Shown: in pieces, positions 9,628 through 17,858 of the stretch
Position numbering within the stretch: the first letter of the stretch is position 1
How the letters are laid out: each line of letters opens with the position of its first letter
Origin: CBDIBC01 sp965276635
GTDB taxonomy: Bacteria; Actinomycetota; Acidimicrobiia; Acidimicrobiales; Palsa-688
Reading direction: 5' to 3'
Assembly (NCBI GenBank): GCA_965276635.1
Contig: CBDIBC010000005.1
Location: forward strand, 310,001-374,000
DNA length: 64,000 nucleotides
Made by a program: the position numbers and the translations under genes
Notes under the pieces: generated by a model
The model's input: only the letters and a program-made list of their open reading frames with translations
What the model was told of the DNA's origin: nothing
The model's database searches: none

Positions 9628-10231
9628 TTGGGCGACGGCCAGCGGCCGTCGACCGTCCGTCTGGCGGCATGGGCGGAGCAGGACGCGGCAAGCCTCCACG
9701 CGCAGTTTCCCGAGCTGGTCATCGCCCTCGGCTACCTCCGCTACCCGGACGGCACCCGGCAGTACCCCGTCGACTTCGACGGCCAGATGCGGGGGCGTGC
9801 CGATCATCGACCCGGCCACGGCGGCCGTCGCCCTCGACGGGCCGCTCACCGTGGCCGCCGGTCGGACCGCCCACCATCGACTGGCGGTCACCAACCTGGC
9901 CCCACACCCACTGGTGCTCCAGACGAACGGCAGGATCACCGCGCCCGTCCTCGACCCCGAGAGCGGCCGCCTGGTCGGCATCGCCACCGAAGCCCAGACG
10001 CTGCCCGAAATCTCCTTCGAGGCCGCGCCCGGAACGACGGTCAAGGTTCCCCTGTTGGTCGGGACGGCCAGCGTCGACCCCCGGCTCGGCTTCACCGTTC
10101 CCGCCGGCCACTGGGACGCCCAGGCCGAGCTGTCCATCGCCGGGGAGCGGTTCCTGACACCCCCACTCCCGATGACGGTCGGGCCGACCCTCGGCATCGA
10201 TGTGGGCGGCCCATCCCCTGACCTGACCTGA
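9628..10231 (+). pseudogene. Frameshifted gene for an unrecognised protein with a beta-rich C-terminal half
   Basis: Two coding segments in different frames join into one sensible protein. From TTG 9628, frame 1 reads LAAWAEQDAASLHAQFPELV then IALGYLRYPDGTRQYPVDFD. After the G-run at 9789-9795 the sense continues one frame over as VPIIDPATAAVALDGPLTV, AHHRLAVTNLAPHPLVLQTN and GFTVPAGHWDAQAELSIAG, ending at 10231. The second half alternates hydrophobic and polar residues like an immunoglobulin-type beta sandwich. I do not recognise the family. A single-base deletion or insertion in the homopolymer is enough to break it, so a sequencing error is as likely as true decay. Confidence 0.5.
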
Positions 10232-10253
10232 CCAAGATTGACCTGACCTGACC
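10219..10253. repeat. 15-bp direct repeat
   Basis: TGACCTGACCTGACC occurs at 10219-10233 and again at 10239-10253, separated by five bases; each unit is itself an iteration of a 5-mer. It overlaps the stop codon of the preceding broken gene. It is probably slippage-derived. Confidence 0.6.
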
Positions 10254-10360
10254 GGACCTGGCCTGGCCGACGCCTGGCCGAATTGCGGTCGCCGACACCC
10301 GCAGCCGAACGTTCGGCACGCACCCGGGCACGCCTGCCTCCCAGCCACGCACCGTTCCTC

Positions 10361-10414
10361 TCATCGTTTGCGCGATAGCCCAGGAACGTATCTGGGCTAT
10401 CGCGCGAACGATGA
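10361..10414. repeat. Long hairpin repeat, copy 1
   Basis: A 22-bp left arm (10361-10382) pairs with 10393-10414, with a single G-T wobble, around a 10-base loop starting GGAACG. A second copy with the same arm skeleton (CATCGTTYGCGCG ... CCCA), same loop length and same loop start lies at 14108-14159. The two copies bracket the surface-protein genes. It could act as a terminator-like RNA hairpin or be a small palindromic repeat family; no T-run follows, so a simple intrinsic terminator is unlikely. Confidence 0.8.
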
Positions 10415-10569
10415 GCCGATCGGCGCATCAGGGAGGGAGACCGGGGCCGGTTGAGACAGGACCCGAGCGGACCCGAGCGGTAGACGACAGCAGGTGCACA
10501 TGCCGGAAGATCCGCCGTACCGCCAGCCCCGGGCGCGCCGGTTCGCCCTGGCGCCCGGTTCCCCGGGTC

Positions 10570-10872
10570 ACGTCTGGCCGACCGGCGCCCCACCAGGGCG
10601 CCCATCACGCCGACGGCGGCCGCTCCCACGATGGCCACGACGACACCCCCTGTGAGGGCGAGCAGCCAGACGGCGGCAGCCGCCAGCACGCCCAGCTGCC
10701 AGAGATGGTCCAGGGCCGCACCGAGCGGGATGGCCGACCCGGCGATCGCACCGATGACCGCGAGTCCCGCTCCGGTGAGGAAGGCCTGGATCGAGGTGTT
10801 GGCCCGGATCCGGTCGCAGCGGGGAACGAACCGGCCGCGCAGGAGAGGGCCAAACCAGAAAAGCACGAACCG
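10570..10872 (-). pseudogene. Remnant of a chromate transporter (ChrA C-terminus)
   Basis: On the minus strand a run of about 95 residues reads as two hydrophobic hairpins: FVLFWFGPLLRGRF, then IQAFLTGAGLAVIGAIAGSA, LGVLAAAAVWLLALTGG and a final VVVAIVGAAAVGVMGALVGR. The order (LLR, charged/polar R-N segment, AFL-G-AVIGAI-G, two closing helices) is how I remember the end of ChrA-type transporters. There is no start and no N-terminal half; downstream the frame becomes low-complexity. It lies antisense to the open frame that precedes the secreted protein at 10910, which supports the later start chosen for that gene. Family assignment rests on memory of the pattern. Confidence 0.5.
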
Positions 10873-10909
10873 AGAATGGTTACCAAGAGTGGATGGCGAA
10901 CCACTCTCC

Positions 10910-12079
10910 ATGATCTCTGGGTCGGAGGCCGCGGTCGCGCTCCATGCGCCAACCCTCGGCGCTCCGGCGCGCCCGGCGTCTGGGCGGGAGCGGCGGGCGA
11001 TCCTCCGGTTCGGGTGGCGTTGCGCAGTGCTGACCCTTCTCGCCGCCGGCTTCTGCCTGTGGCTGCTGACCAGGACGGCAACCGCATCGCCGGCCCCGTC
11101 CGGCGATGCCACCGCACCGCCACCTTTCGTTCCCCCGGTCACCCTGGCCGTCTCGTCCCTGGCCGGTCAGGTCGGCGGCGCGGTCGACCAGGCCACGTCC
11201 GTCACCGTCCCGTCGACCGGCGCCGGCCTGGCCAGCCGCCCTCCGACGGCCGCCCCCCATGCCGGGCCTGGGACTGCCACAGCCGCCACCCGCTCGGCAG
11301 CTGCGCCGGCCCCCACCCGCACCCCCAACCTCGCATCGGTCACACCGGCGCTGGGCGACATTGCCGCCCGCACCGTTCCCACCCTGGCATCGGTCACACC
11401 GACGCTGGGCGACATTGCCGCCCGCACCGTTCCCGCCCTGGCATCAGTCACACCGACGCTGGGCGACATTGCCGCCCGCACCGTTCCCGCCCTCGCATCG
11501 GCCATCGACAACACCGTGGCCGCCGCCGTCGCACCCACCACCAACACCATCACAAGCGTCGTCGGTGCCGTCTGCTCGCCGAGCGACGCACCGGTGACCT
11601 GCGTCTCGCTGGTCCCTTCCGCTGACCGGCCGGCGGTCGTCTCCGGGAGAACGCCGGCTGCCACCCCCGCACTACTGGCCGACGGCGGCCCGGCCGCCGA
11701 CCCGGCCGACCCGGCGATGGCCATGGTCGCCGCTGGTCGCGACTCGGTGGTCTCGCCGACCGAGGCCAGCACCAACCACGCTGTGGTCAGCTCCGGCGAC
11801 GAGCGCATCCGCCAATCCGGGTCGATCCTCCCCAGCGCGGCGACCGGCATCCGGCCGAGCGTCTCCGCACTGCCATGCGAGCCCCAGGCTCCCCTGCCAA
11901 TCGCGCCCTCGGCTCCGGCGAGCAGCAGCTCGTCGGGCGGGCAGCCCCACCCACCGTCGCAGTCCGCGGACCTGCCCACCTGCAGCGCTCCCCGACCCGA
12001 TGTCGACGGCGGCCCCCCGTGCTCGCGCCATGCCGGTTCCTCCGGCACCGTGCGTCAGCCCGGCTTCGCTCCCGACTGA
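10910..12079 (+). CDS. Secreted or membrane-anchored low-complexity protein with three 18-aa repeats
   Basis: Start chosen at ATG 10910, giving 389 aa; the open frame runs further upstream but there it only mirrors the chrA remnant. Residues 1-35 are basic, then a single hydrophobic helix (CAVLTLLAAGFCLWLLT) acts as signal or anchor. The rest is Ala/Pro/Thr/Ser-rich and presumably outside the cell. Three tandem 18-residue units of the form ASVTPTLGDIAARTVPAL follow at about residues 142-195, then an Asn-Thr-rich spacer, one CSPSDAPVTC pair and a Pro/Ser-rich tail. No known domain. It lies 90 bp upstream of the chaplin-like gene on the same strand, which suggests a joint role at the cell surface. 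Confidence 0.6.
   Translation: MISGSEAAVALHAPTLGAPARPASGRERRAILRFGWRCAVLTLLAAGFCLWLLTRTATASPAPSGDATAPPPFVPPVTLAVSSLAGQVGGAVDQATSVTVPSTGAGLASRPPTAAPHAGPGTATAATRSAAAPAPTRTPNLASVTPALGDIAARTVPTLASVTPTLGDIAARTVPALASVTPTLGDIAARTVPALASAIDNTVAAAVAPTTNTITSVVGAVCSPSDAPVTCVSLVPSADRPAVVSGRTPAATPALLADGGPAADPADPAMAMVAAGRDSVVSPTEASTNHAVVSSGDERIRQSGSILPSAATGIRPSVSALPCEPQAPLPIAPSAPASSSSSGGQPHPPSQSADLPTCSAPRPDVDGGPPCSRHAGSSGTVRQPGFAPD
11333..11494 (+). repeat. Three 54-bp tandem repeats inside the secreted-protein gene
   Basis: Units begin at 11333, 11387 and 11441 (GCATCGGTCACACC or close variants), with a partial fourth at 11495. They differ by only a few bases, so the array is young, and each encodes the same 18-residue unit in frame. 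Confidence 0.9.
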
Positions 12080-12169
12080 GCCCGAACCGCGAACCCGACG
12101 ATCACCCCGCTCGCAGACCCTGCGACGGGCATCACATCTCGGTTCACTACCTCGCTCAGGAGCTCATCC

Positions 12170-13684
12170 ATGAAGACCAAGAAGATCGTGCTCGGCCTGC
12201 TCGCAGGCGGGGCAGGTGGCGTCGCGGCCATCGCGCTCAGCGCGGGCATCGCCCACGCCCAGACACCTGCCTCCATCCCCCAGCCCATCATGGCGCTCGC
12301 GGCTCCAGCCGGGCCCGCCCTCGCCATCACCGGCCCCGTCACCGTGTCGAACAATCCCATCGCCGTCCTCGGGCACAGCAACTCCCCCAGCACCAGCAAC
12401 GGGACCAGCTTGGGGGCACCCACGGCCGGCCGCAACGCCACCGTCATCGCCCCGGTGACCATCACCAACAATCCCATCGCCATCGGCGGCCACGCCACGA
12501 CCGGCGGCGTCCGCAGCACCAGTGAGACCACCTCAACGGCGCCGATGGCCGGCCATGCCATCGCCGTCCTGGCGCCCGTCACCGTGTCGAACAACCCCAT
12601 CGCCGTGGCCGGGCACAGCAGCTCGCCCACCACCAGCAACGGGAGTGGCAGCGGGAGCACCTCGACGGCACCCACGGCCGGCCGCCATGCCACCCTCGTC
12701 GCCCCAGTGACTGTTGCCAACAACCCCGTCGCCGTGGCCGGGCGCTCCACGGCCGGCAGCTCGACACCGGCGAGCGACACCACCAGCACCGGCACTACCA
12801 GCACCGGCACCACCAGCACCGGCACCACCAGCCCGGGTCGAAGCGCTGGTAGCACCGGCACCCCGGCCGGCCCCACGACGAGTGGCGGTCTGGTCGACGC
12901 AACCGCACCGGTCCTGGTCTGCGGCAACCCCGTCAGCGTCCTGGGCTCGGCCTCGGGCGGCTGTGCGACGCCGGCTTCCGGCTCGTCGACCAGCACCGGC
13001 CCGACCGGCTCCGGATCGTCCCCGAGCCTGGTGGACACCTCCACCCCGGTCGACGTCTGCGGCAACAGCGTCGGCGTCGCCGGTGCTGCGTCGGGTAGCT
13101 GCGGCACCTCGGGCCAGACGGCCAACGGGTCCGGCACCGGCGGTCTGGTGACCGTCGACGCCCCCGTCGACGTCTGCGGGAACACGGTTAGTGCCCTTGG
13201 CACCGCCAGCGGCAGCTGCGGCGTCATGGCGGCAACGACCACACCCACCACCCCGACCACCCCGACCACACCCACCACCCCGACAACCCCGACCACACCC
13301 ACCACCCCGACAACCCCGACCACACCCACCACCCCGACCACCCCCTCCGGACCGACCGGCCCGGGTGCGACACCGCCGGCCACCGGGCCGACCACGGCAG
13401 CTGGGGCCGGCAATGCCCCGACTGGTGCGACCACCCTGGTTTCGGCCACCCTGCCAGCCGTCGGGCCTTCGCCCACGGTGCAGTCGGCCACCGGGCAGTC
13501 GGCCACCGGGCAGTCGGCCACCGGGCAGTCAGCAGGAAACCACCTGCGGGGCGCCACGCTGGACGCGGCGACCACCCTGGCCAGCACCGGCATCGACGCC
13601 AACGGGCTGCTCGCGCTCGCCGGGCTCCTGCTGCTCGCCGGCCTCCTGGTCCTGAAGGGATCCCGGTTGGCTACGACGCGTTGA
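12170..13684 (+). CDS. Chaplin-like cell-wall-anchored surface protein with LAxTG sorting signal
   Basis: 504 aa. AGGAG lies eight bases before ATG 12170. A lysine-rich start plus hydrophobic helix and AHA (residues 1-30) form a signal peptide. Residues 50-190 hold four APVTVSNNPIAVAGHS-type repeats; residues 235-350 hold three chaplin-like units of the form CGNxVxVxGxASGxC, each with two cysteines. A Thr-Thr-Pro repeat forms a stalk (about 358-392), then an Ala/Thr-rich region and LASTG at 470-474, a hydrophobic helix and a KGSRLATTR tail. LAxTG is the class E sortase motif, so covalent wall anchoring is likely. Chaplins coat aerial cells and spores with amyloid-like hydrophobic fibres. No sortase gene is in the window. 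Confidence 0.85.
   Translation: MKTKKIVLGLLAGGAGGVAAIALSAGIAHAQTPASIPQPIMALAAPAGPALAITGPVTVSNNPIAVLGHSNSPSTSNGTSLGAPTAGRNATVIAPVTITNNPIAIGGHATTGGVRSTSETTSTAPMAGHAIAVLAPVTVSNNPIAVAGHSSSPTTSNGSGSGSTSTAPTAGRHATLVAPVTVANNPVAVAGRSTAGSSTPASDTTSTGTTSTGTTSTGTTSPGRSAGSTGTPAGPTTSGGLVDATAPVLVCGNPVSVLGSASGGCATPASGSSTSTGPTGSGSSPSLVDTSTPVDVCGNSVGVAGAASGSCGTSGQTANGSGTGGLVTVDAPVDVCGNTVSALGTASGSCGVMAATTTPTTPTTPTTPTTPTTPTTPTTPTTPTTPTTPTTPSGPTGPGATPPATGPTTAAGAGNAPTGATTLVSATLPAVGPSPTVQSATGQSATGQSATGQSAGNHLRGATLDAATTLASTGIDANGLLALAGLLLLAGLLVLKGSRLATTR
13236..13346 (+). repeat. Thr-Thr-Pro microsatellite-like repeat
   Basis: About twelve 9-bp units of ACC ACN CCN type (ACCACCCCG / ACCACACCC) run in frame within the chaplin-like gene. 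Because the unit is a multiple of three, slippage would change stalk length without breaking the frame. Confidence 0.9.
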
Positions 13685-13848
13685 CCCGGCAGGCTGGCGC
13701 CGATGGACTTGCCGCCAGCCTTCCTCGCAGCGCACCATCACCACGACACGCGTCGTCGGCGGGGCTCGTCCCCGCCGACGAGCGCGCCCGCCGAAGGCAG
13801 CCGAGCCGAGCGTTTGACGGCTCCAGGCCAGGAGACGAGCATGGCGCC

Positions 13849-14061
13849 ATGACGACGATCGTGCGGTGCAGCCAGGGCGCCCTGTTCGAAACCACGTGGC
13901 TGCCACTTGCCTCGTTGAAAGCGATCAGGTTGGGTCCCCGCCGCCTGCAGCGGTGCCCGGTCCACCGTCGCTGGGAGCTCATCCGCCGAGTCGATCCGAC
14001 CACGTTGAGCGACCAGCAGCGGGAGGAAGCGAGCCGTCACCCCGCCGGCCGGATCCCGTAG
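13849..14061 (+). CDS. Small conserved-looking actinobacterial protein of unknown function
   Basis: 70 aa from ATG 13849. The sequence MTTIVRCSQGALFETTW, then LASLKAIRLGPRRLQRCPVH, RRWELIRRVDPTTLSDQQRE and a short tail looks like a small protein family I have seen in actinobacteria, with a CPVHRRWELVxxVDPATL core. The two cysteines (residues 7 and about 40) and the following His could bind a metal or form a knuckle, but only the second sits in a strong motif. GGAG lies at 13830-13833, somewhat far from the start. No operon partner. Confidence 0.6.
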   Translation: MTTIVRCSQGALFETTWLPLASLKAIRLGPRRLQRCPVHRRWELIRRVDPTTLSDQQREEASRHPAGRIP

Positions 14062-14434
14062 ACGGTCGCAGAGACCGCTGCCCTCGGCATCGTCAGCGCC
14101 GTGCACGCATCGTTCGCGCGTTCACCCAGGAACGGTGCTGGGCGAACGCGCGAGCGATGGAACGACCGAGGCCCGGCCAAAGGTGGGGATGTCTCCCGTC
14201 GCCCACATCCCCATCGCCCGACAGTGGGTTGAGCGTGTTCGGCCGGCACTTCCCGGCGTTGTCCCCTGATCGAACCGGGCGATTACCGAAGAAGAGGGCA
14301 TCTACCGTTGTAAGACGCCGATCAGCCGATCTCGGCTGCGCAGGCGACATGGCGGGGAGACGAGTCGAGTCGGCGGTGCCACGCGGCGTGGACGCCGCCC
14401 GGCCTGCGGTTCTGGAGCATGATGGCGAGCGGGG
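14062..14434. other. Intergenic stretch with hairpin repeat only
   Basis: No supported gene. It contains the second copy of the long hairpin (14108-14159) and a somewhat AT-richer patch around 14285-14330. Minus-strand frames here are antisense noise. Confidence 0.6.
14108..14159. repeat. Long hairpin repeat, copy 2
   Basis: 21-bp arms at 14108-14128 and 14139-14159 around a 10-base loop that begins GGAACG, as in the copy at 10361-10414. Arms have one G-T and one A-C mismatch. Shared skeleton, loop length and loop start identify it as the same element. Confidence 0.8.
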
Positions 14435-14995
14435 TCATCGCGTTCGCTCCAGCTCCTCCAGGACCTCCGCGGTCGTGGCGGTCTCGCCCAGCTTGGGGAA
14501 GATCCGTTCGATGCTGTTGGCGTGGGCATCGGCGCTGCGGTCGGTCATGGCGTCGGTGGCGAGGACGACGTGGTAGCCGTGCTCGTAGGCGGCGCGGGCG
14601 GTGGATTCGACCCCCCCGCTGGTCGCCACGCCGGCCAGCACGATCTGGGTGACGCCGTGGTCTCGCAGGTGGAGGTCGAGCGCTGTTCCGTGGAACGCGC
14701 CCCACCGCAGCTTGGTGATCCGGTGATCCTCGGGTCGAGGGTCGAGGGCGTCGACGATGTCGGTCCAGTCCGATGGTGGCGTGGACGCCGGCCGACTCAC
14801 GTCGGTACGCCCGGGCGCGCCGCCGGCCACGTTCACCAGGACGACAGGTAGGCCGTGCTTGCGGAACGCCGCCGCCAGGCTGGCCGTCCGCTCCACGATG
14901 CCATCCATGGGATGCGCGACCGGCAGGCCGACGACCCCCTTCTGGAGGTCGATCACCACGAGCGCAGCCCGGGGGTCCATCGTTGTCAGTGCCAC
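14435..14995 (-). CDS. Isochorismatase-family cysteine hydrolase
   Basis: 186 aa from GTG 14995, chosen because GAGGAG sits six bases upstream and the family commonly begins xALTTLDPRxALVVIDLQKG. The catalytic triad candidates are the Asp in ALVVIDLQKGVV (residue about 16), a Lys in ITKLRWGAFHGTALDL (about 112) and the nucleophile region VLAGVATSGGVESTARAA. There the usual Cys appears to be replaced by Ser/Gly (ATSGG instead of xTxxCV), which fits the non-isochorismatase branch where VATSxGVE is common. Function beyond amide or ether hydrolysis is unclear. It lies downstream of the DHA2 pump on the same strand with a 131-bp gap. Confidence 0.85.
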   Translation of the reverse strand: MALTTMDPRAALVVIDLQKGVVGLPVAHPMDGIVERTASLAAAFRKHGLPVVLVNVAGGAPGRTDVSRPASTPPSDWTDIVDALDPRPEDHRITKLRWGAFHGTALDLHLRDHGVTQIVLAGVATSGGVESTARAAYEHGYHVVLATDAMTDRSADAHANSIERIFPKLGETATTAEVLEELERTR

Positions 14996-15126
14996 GGTTC
15001 TCCTCTTTCGTCGGGATGTTCGAGTGCCTGTGCCGACGGCGGCGGGGCGAGCGGCAGCGGCGCCGAGTGCCGACGGCGACGGGGCGAGCGGAGCGGGCGC
15101 CGGGCGGGGCGAGCGCCGAGCCCAGC

Positions 15127-16878
15127 TCAGGACCCGGCGCCGATCGTGGCCTCCGGCGCCTCGATGAGGGCCGATGGCTCGATGGGGCGCCGGCCGCGCA
15201 ACAGCGACGCCAGCGCGGCCAGGACGGACAGGGCGGCGGCCACCCCGAACACGACGACCAGTCCGTGGTGGAACGGGCCGGAGATCAGATCGGGAAAGAA
15301 CTGCCGGCCGGTGAGGGTCCGCTGATTGGCGGCAGGGAGGGTGGCCAGGGCCCCACTCGGCGCCAGGAGATGCTGGATCGGGTTCACGCCGAGCAGGGCC
15401 GCGAACAGCGACGACACGGGCGGCAGGCTCCCGACCTGATGGGCGATGCTGTGCGCAACCCCCTGGCGCTGCAGGCCGTTGGTCAGCGTCGTCGGCAGGC
15501 TGGCCGCCAGCCCGGCGATCATGAGCGAGAAGAAGGCCCCGATCGACAGGGCCGTACCGGAGTTCTGGAACGTCGAGCGCATCCCCGACGCTACGCCTCG
15601 CTGGCTGGCGGGGACGCTGCTCATGATCGACGATGTGTTGGGAGCAGCGAACATGCCACTGCCGATCCCGTTGGCCGCGATGAGCAGGGCGAACGCCCAG
15701 TAGCCGAAGTTCACCGGCAGCAGCATCAGGCCGACGAAGCTGCCACCGAAGACGACCATGCCGCCCGTGGCCATGCCCCGGGAGCCGAAGCGGTCCGACA
15801 GGGTGCCGGCCACCGGACCGGAGACGAGGAACCCGGCCGTCAGGGGCAGCAGGAAGATGCCCGCCCACACCGGCGTATCGCTGTAGTTGTAGCCGTGCAA
15901 CGGCAGCCAGATCCCCTGCAGCCAGATGATGAGCACGAACTGCAACCCACCCCGGGCCACCGACACCACGAACCCGGCCATGTTCCCGGCTGTGAAGGCC
16001 CGGATGCGGAACAGGCTCAGCTGGATCATGGGCTCGGCGATCCTGGCCTCGATGGCCGCGAACGTGGCGAGCAGCACGACGCCGCCGACCAGCCCGGCGA
16101 CCACCAGCGGGCTCGTCCAGCCCATGGTGTGGCCACCGTAGGGCTGGATGCCGTAGGTGACGGCGACCAACACGGCCGCCAGGCCGATGGCAAAGGTCAC
16201 GTTGCCCCACCAGTCGACGCGACGACCGTGCCGCTCGCCGTTGTCGCGGAGCGTGCGGTAGGCCCACAGCGTCCCGAAGATCCCGACGGGCACGTTGACC
16301 CAGAACACCGCTCGCCAGTCCAGGGCGGCCAGGAGGCCGCCGGCGACCAGGCCGATGAACATGCCGGTCAGACCGGCGACCTGGTTGATGCCCAACGCGA
16401 AGCCGCGCTGATCCTCGGGGAAGGCGTCGGTCAGTATGGCCGCCGAGTTGGCGGTCAGCATGGAGCCGCCGACGGCCTGCAGCAGCCGCCAACCGATCAG
16501 CCAAAGCGCCCCGTGGCCCCCCTGGAAGGGATCGAATGACAACAGGAGCGACGCGACGGTGAACACCGCGAAGCCGGCGTTGTAGATCCTGACCCGACCG
16601 AACATGTCACCCAGGCGGCCGACGGTGCCCACCAGGACGGCCTGCACCAGCCGATAGCCCATGATCATCCACAGCAGGTAGACGATGTTGCCCGCCGACA
16701 GCGGGTCGAGATGGATGCCGCGAAAGATGGCTGGCAGGGCGATGATCACGATCGACCCGTCGAGCTGCGACATGAACACCGCCGCCGTGGTGTTCGCCAG
16801 CGCCACCCACTTGTAGCTGCCGTCCGCCGTCGTGGTCATCCCGCTCGCCGTCGTGTGGCTCCGAGGCTCCGCCCGCAT
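15127..16878 (-). CDS. DHA2-family (EmrB/QacA-type) MFS drug transporter
   Basis: 583 aa with about 14 membrane segments. The N-terminal helix SYKWVALANTTAAVFMSQLD carries the conserved D of helix 1 (QLDGSIVIIALPAI), followed by LLWMIMGYRLVQAVLVGTVG, GRLGDMFGRVRIY (motif A), GGSMLTANSAAILTDAFP and GFALGINQVAGLTGMFIG (motif C region). A periplasmic loop of roughly 100 residues lies late in the protein, then a last helix (FHHGLVVVFGVAAALSVLAA). Its ATG shares one base with the stop of marR (TGATG), so it is coupled to that regulator. Proton-driven export of a hydrophobic drug is the expected role. Confidence 0.92.
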   Translation of the reverse strand: MRAEPRSHTTASGMTTTADGSYKWVALANTTAAVFMSQLDGSIVIIALPAIFRGIHLDPLSAGNIVYLLWMIMGYRLVQAVLVGTVGRLGDMFGRVRIYNAGFAVFTVASLLLSFDPFQGGHGALWLIGWRLLQAVGGSMLTANSAAILTDAFPEDQRGFALGINQVAGLTGMFIGLVAGGLLAALDWRAVFWVNVPVGIFGTLWAYRTLRDNGERHGRRVDWWGNVTFAIGLAAVLVAVTYGIQPYGGHTMGWTSPLVVAGLVGGVVLLATFAAIEARIAEPMIQLSLFRIRAFTAGNMAGFVVSVARGGLQFVLIIWLQGIWLPLHGYNYSDTPVWAGIFLLPLTAGFLVSGPVAGTLSDRFGSRGMATGGMVVFGGSFVGLMLLPVNFGYWAFALLIAANGIGSGMFAAPNTSSIMSSVPASQRGVASGMRSTFQNSGTALSIGAFFSLMIAGLAASLPTTLTNGLQRQGVAHSIAHQVGSLPPVSSLFAALLGVNPIQHLLAPSGALATLPAANQRTLTGRQFFPDLISGPFHHGLVVVFGVAAALSVLAALASLLRGRRPIEPSALIEAPEATIGAGS

Positions 16879-17315
16879 CAGATGCTCTGCGCCAGGCGCT
16901 CGATCAGCGGCGCGGCGGCCATGAGCTGCCTCAGCTCCGCGCTGGTGAACCCCGCCGACAGGGCCGCCGCCAGCTGCTCGGTCCGCGCGCTGCGGCGGCT
17001 CCGCAGCGTCTGGCGGCCCGCCTCGGTCAACGACATGATGGCCTGCCTGCCGTCTCCCGGATCGGGACGACGCTCGACCAGGCCCCGCCGCTCGAGGCCG
17101 CCGAGCGTCGCCCCCATGGACTGGGCGCTGATCTGCTCCACTCTGGCCAGCGCCGCCGACGTGGTCGGTCCGGACCGATCCAGACGGGCCAGGGCCGAGC
17201 TCTCCGGCAGGGTCAGCTCCCCTTCGGCCTTCAGCTGCCGCAACTGGCGGAGGAACAGGCCGATGCTCACATGCAGCGCGCCGGCCACCTCGCCCACATC
17301 CGGATCCTGTCCCAT
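16878..17315 (-). CDS. MarR-family regulator of the DHA2 pump
   Basis: 145 aa from ATG 17315. Winged-helix core: LTLPESSALARLDRSGPTT, recognition region ALARVEQISAQSMGATLGGL, wing RRPDPGDGRQAIMSLTEAGR, then RSRRSARTEQLAAALSAGFT, which forms the dimer helix. The gene sits immediately before the pump (one-base overlap). A perfect 14-bp palindrome (17336-17349), 21 bp upstream of the start, is the likely operator. The frame stays open far upstream but that part runs through unrelated noncoding repeats, so the short start is chosen. Confidence 0.88.
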   Translation of the reverse strand: MGQDPDVGEVAGALHVSIGLFLRQLRQLKAEGELTLPESSALARLDRSGPTTSAALARVEQISAQSMGATLGGLERRGLVERRPDPGDGRQAIMSLTEAGRQTLRSRRSARTEQLAAALSAGFTSAELRQLMAAAPLIERLAQSI

Positions 17316-17335
17316 ATACCCTAAGGATAGCCTAC

Positions 17336-17349
17336 CAAGGTCGACCTTG
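17336..17349. promoter_or_regulatory. Probable MarR operator (perfect 14-bp palindrome)
   Basis: CAAGGTCGACCTTG is its own reverse complement and lies 21 bp upstream of the marR start. The adjacent TATCCT (minus strand, 17324-17329) fits a -10 box, so a bound regulator would block its own promoter. Confidence 0.65.
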
Positions 17350-17506
17350 TCATATTGGCCTGGCAAACAGGGCGGTGGCTCGCAGGCATCGGCTGAGGAG
17401 TCATCTCCGTGCTCCCCGCCGGCGCCCACGGCCGGAGGCGGCCATCGCCGCACCGGTACCACCCGACGCTCCCGCCGCGCCCGCCGGCGACGCTCCCGCC
17501 GGCGAC

Positions 17507-17620
17507 GTTCGGTGCGGTTTTGACCGGGTGCCGGCGAGGTCGGGCGCAGTTTTGCGTCCCCTGCCACCAAAACCGCACCGAACCTCCCATCGACCCTGCC
17601 AAGACTGCGCCAAACCTCCG
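17507..17620. repeat. Four copies of a 16-21 bp motif in nested inverted orientation
   Basis: Copies at 17507-17522 and 17543-17554 face minus; copies at 17567-17587 and 17599-17619 face plus. The first and third form a perfect 16-bp inverted repeat (GTTCGGTGCGGTTTTG and its complement). The third and fourth match at 17 of 21 bases (CCAARACYGCRCCRAACCTCC). The arrangement resembles an array of protein-binding sites or a decayed repeat element. Confidence 0.75.
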
Positions 17621-17858
17621 GGCCCACGATCCCGGGGCGGCGGAGCGCGACACGGTCCACGACCAAAGGTCGGCGCCGGCTCGGTGGCCGACAGGGCTCG
17701 ACCACACGAGCGACCGAGCGGTCAGCATCGCCTGCCGTTGCTCGTCCTGACGCCCGCTCGCTCGTGGCGTCGCGGCCGGAGCGGCGGCGATCACTCCCGG
17801 TTTGCTCAGCTCCGATCTCGGCGCGCAGCGACGAGGGGCGCCGGAAGCGATGGCAAGG

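Noticed and set aside
13236..13346. Short regular repeats that could suggest a CRISPR array
   Set aside because: Units are 9 bp, contiguous, in frame and encode Thr-Thr-Pro; there are no spacers and no cas genes.
12055..13602. Minus-strand open frame with repeated GVVGVVGVV stretch
   Set aside because: It mirrors the Thr-Thr-Pro repeat of the chaplin-like gene; the plus strand has signal peptide, repeats, sorting signal and a ribosome-binding site.
14773..16539. Plus-strand open frame opposite the DHA2 transporter
   Set aside because: Composition is that of an antisense shadow; the minus strand encodes a clear 14-helix transporter coupled to marR.
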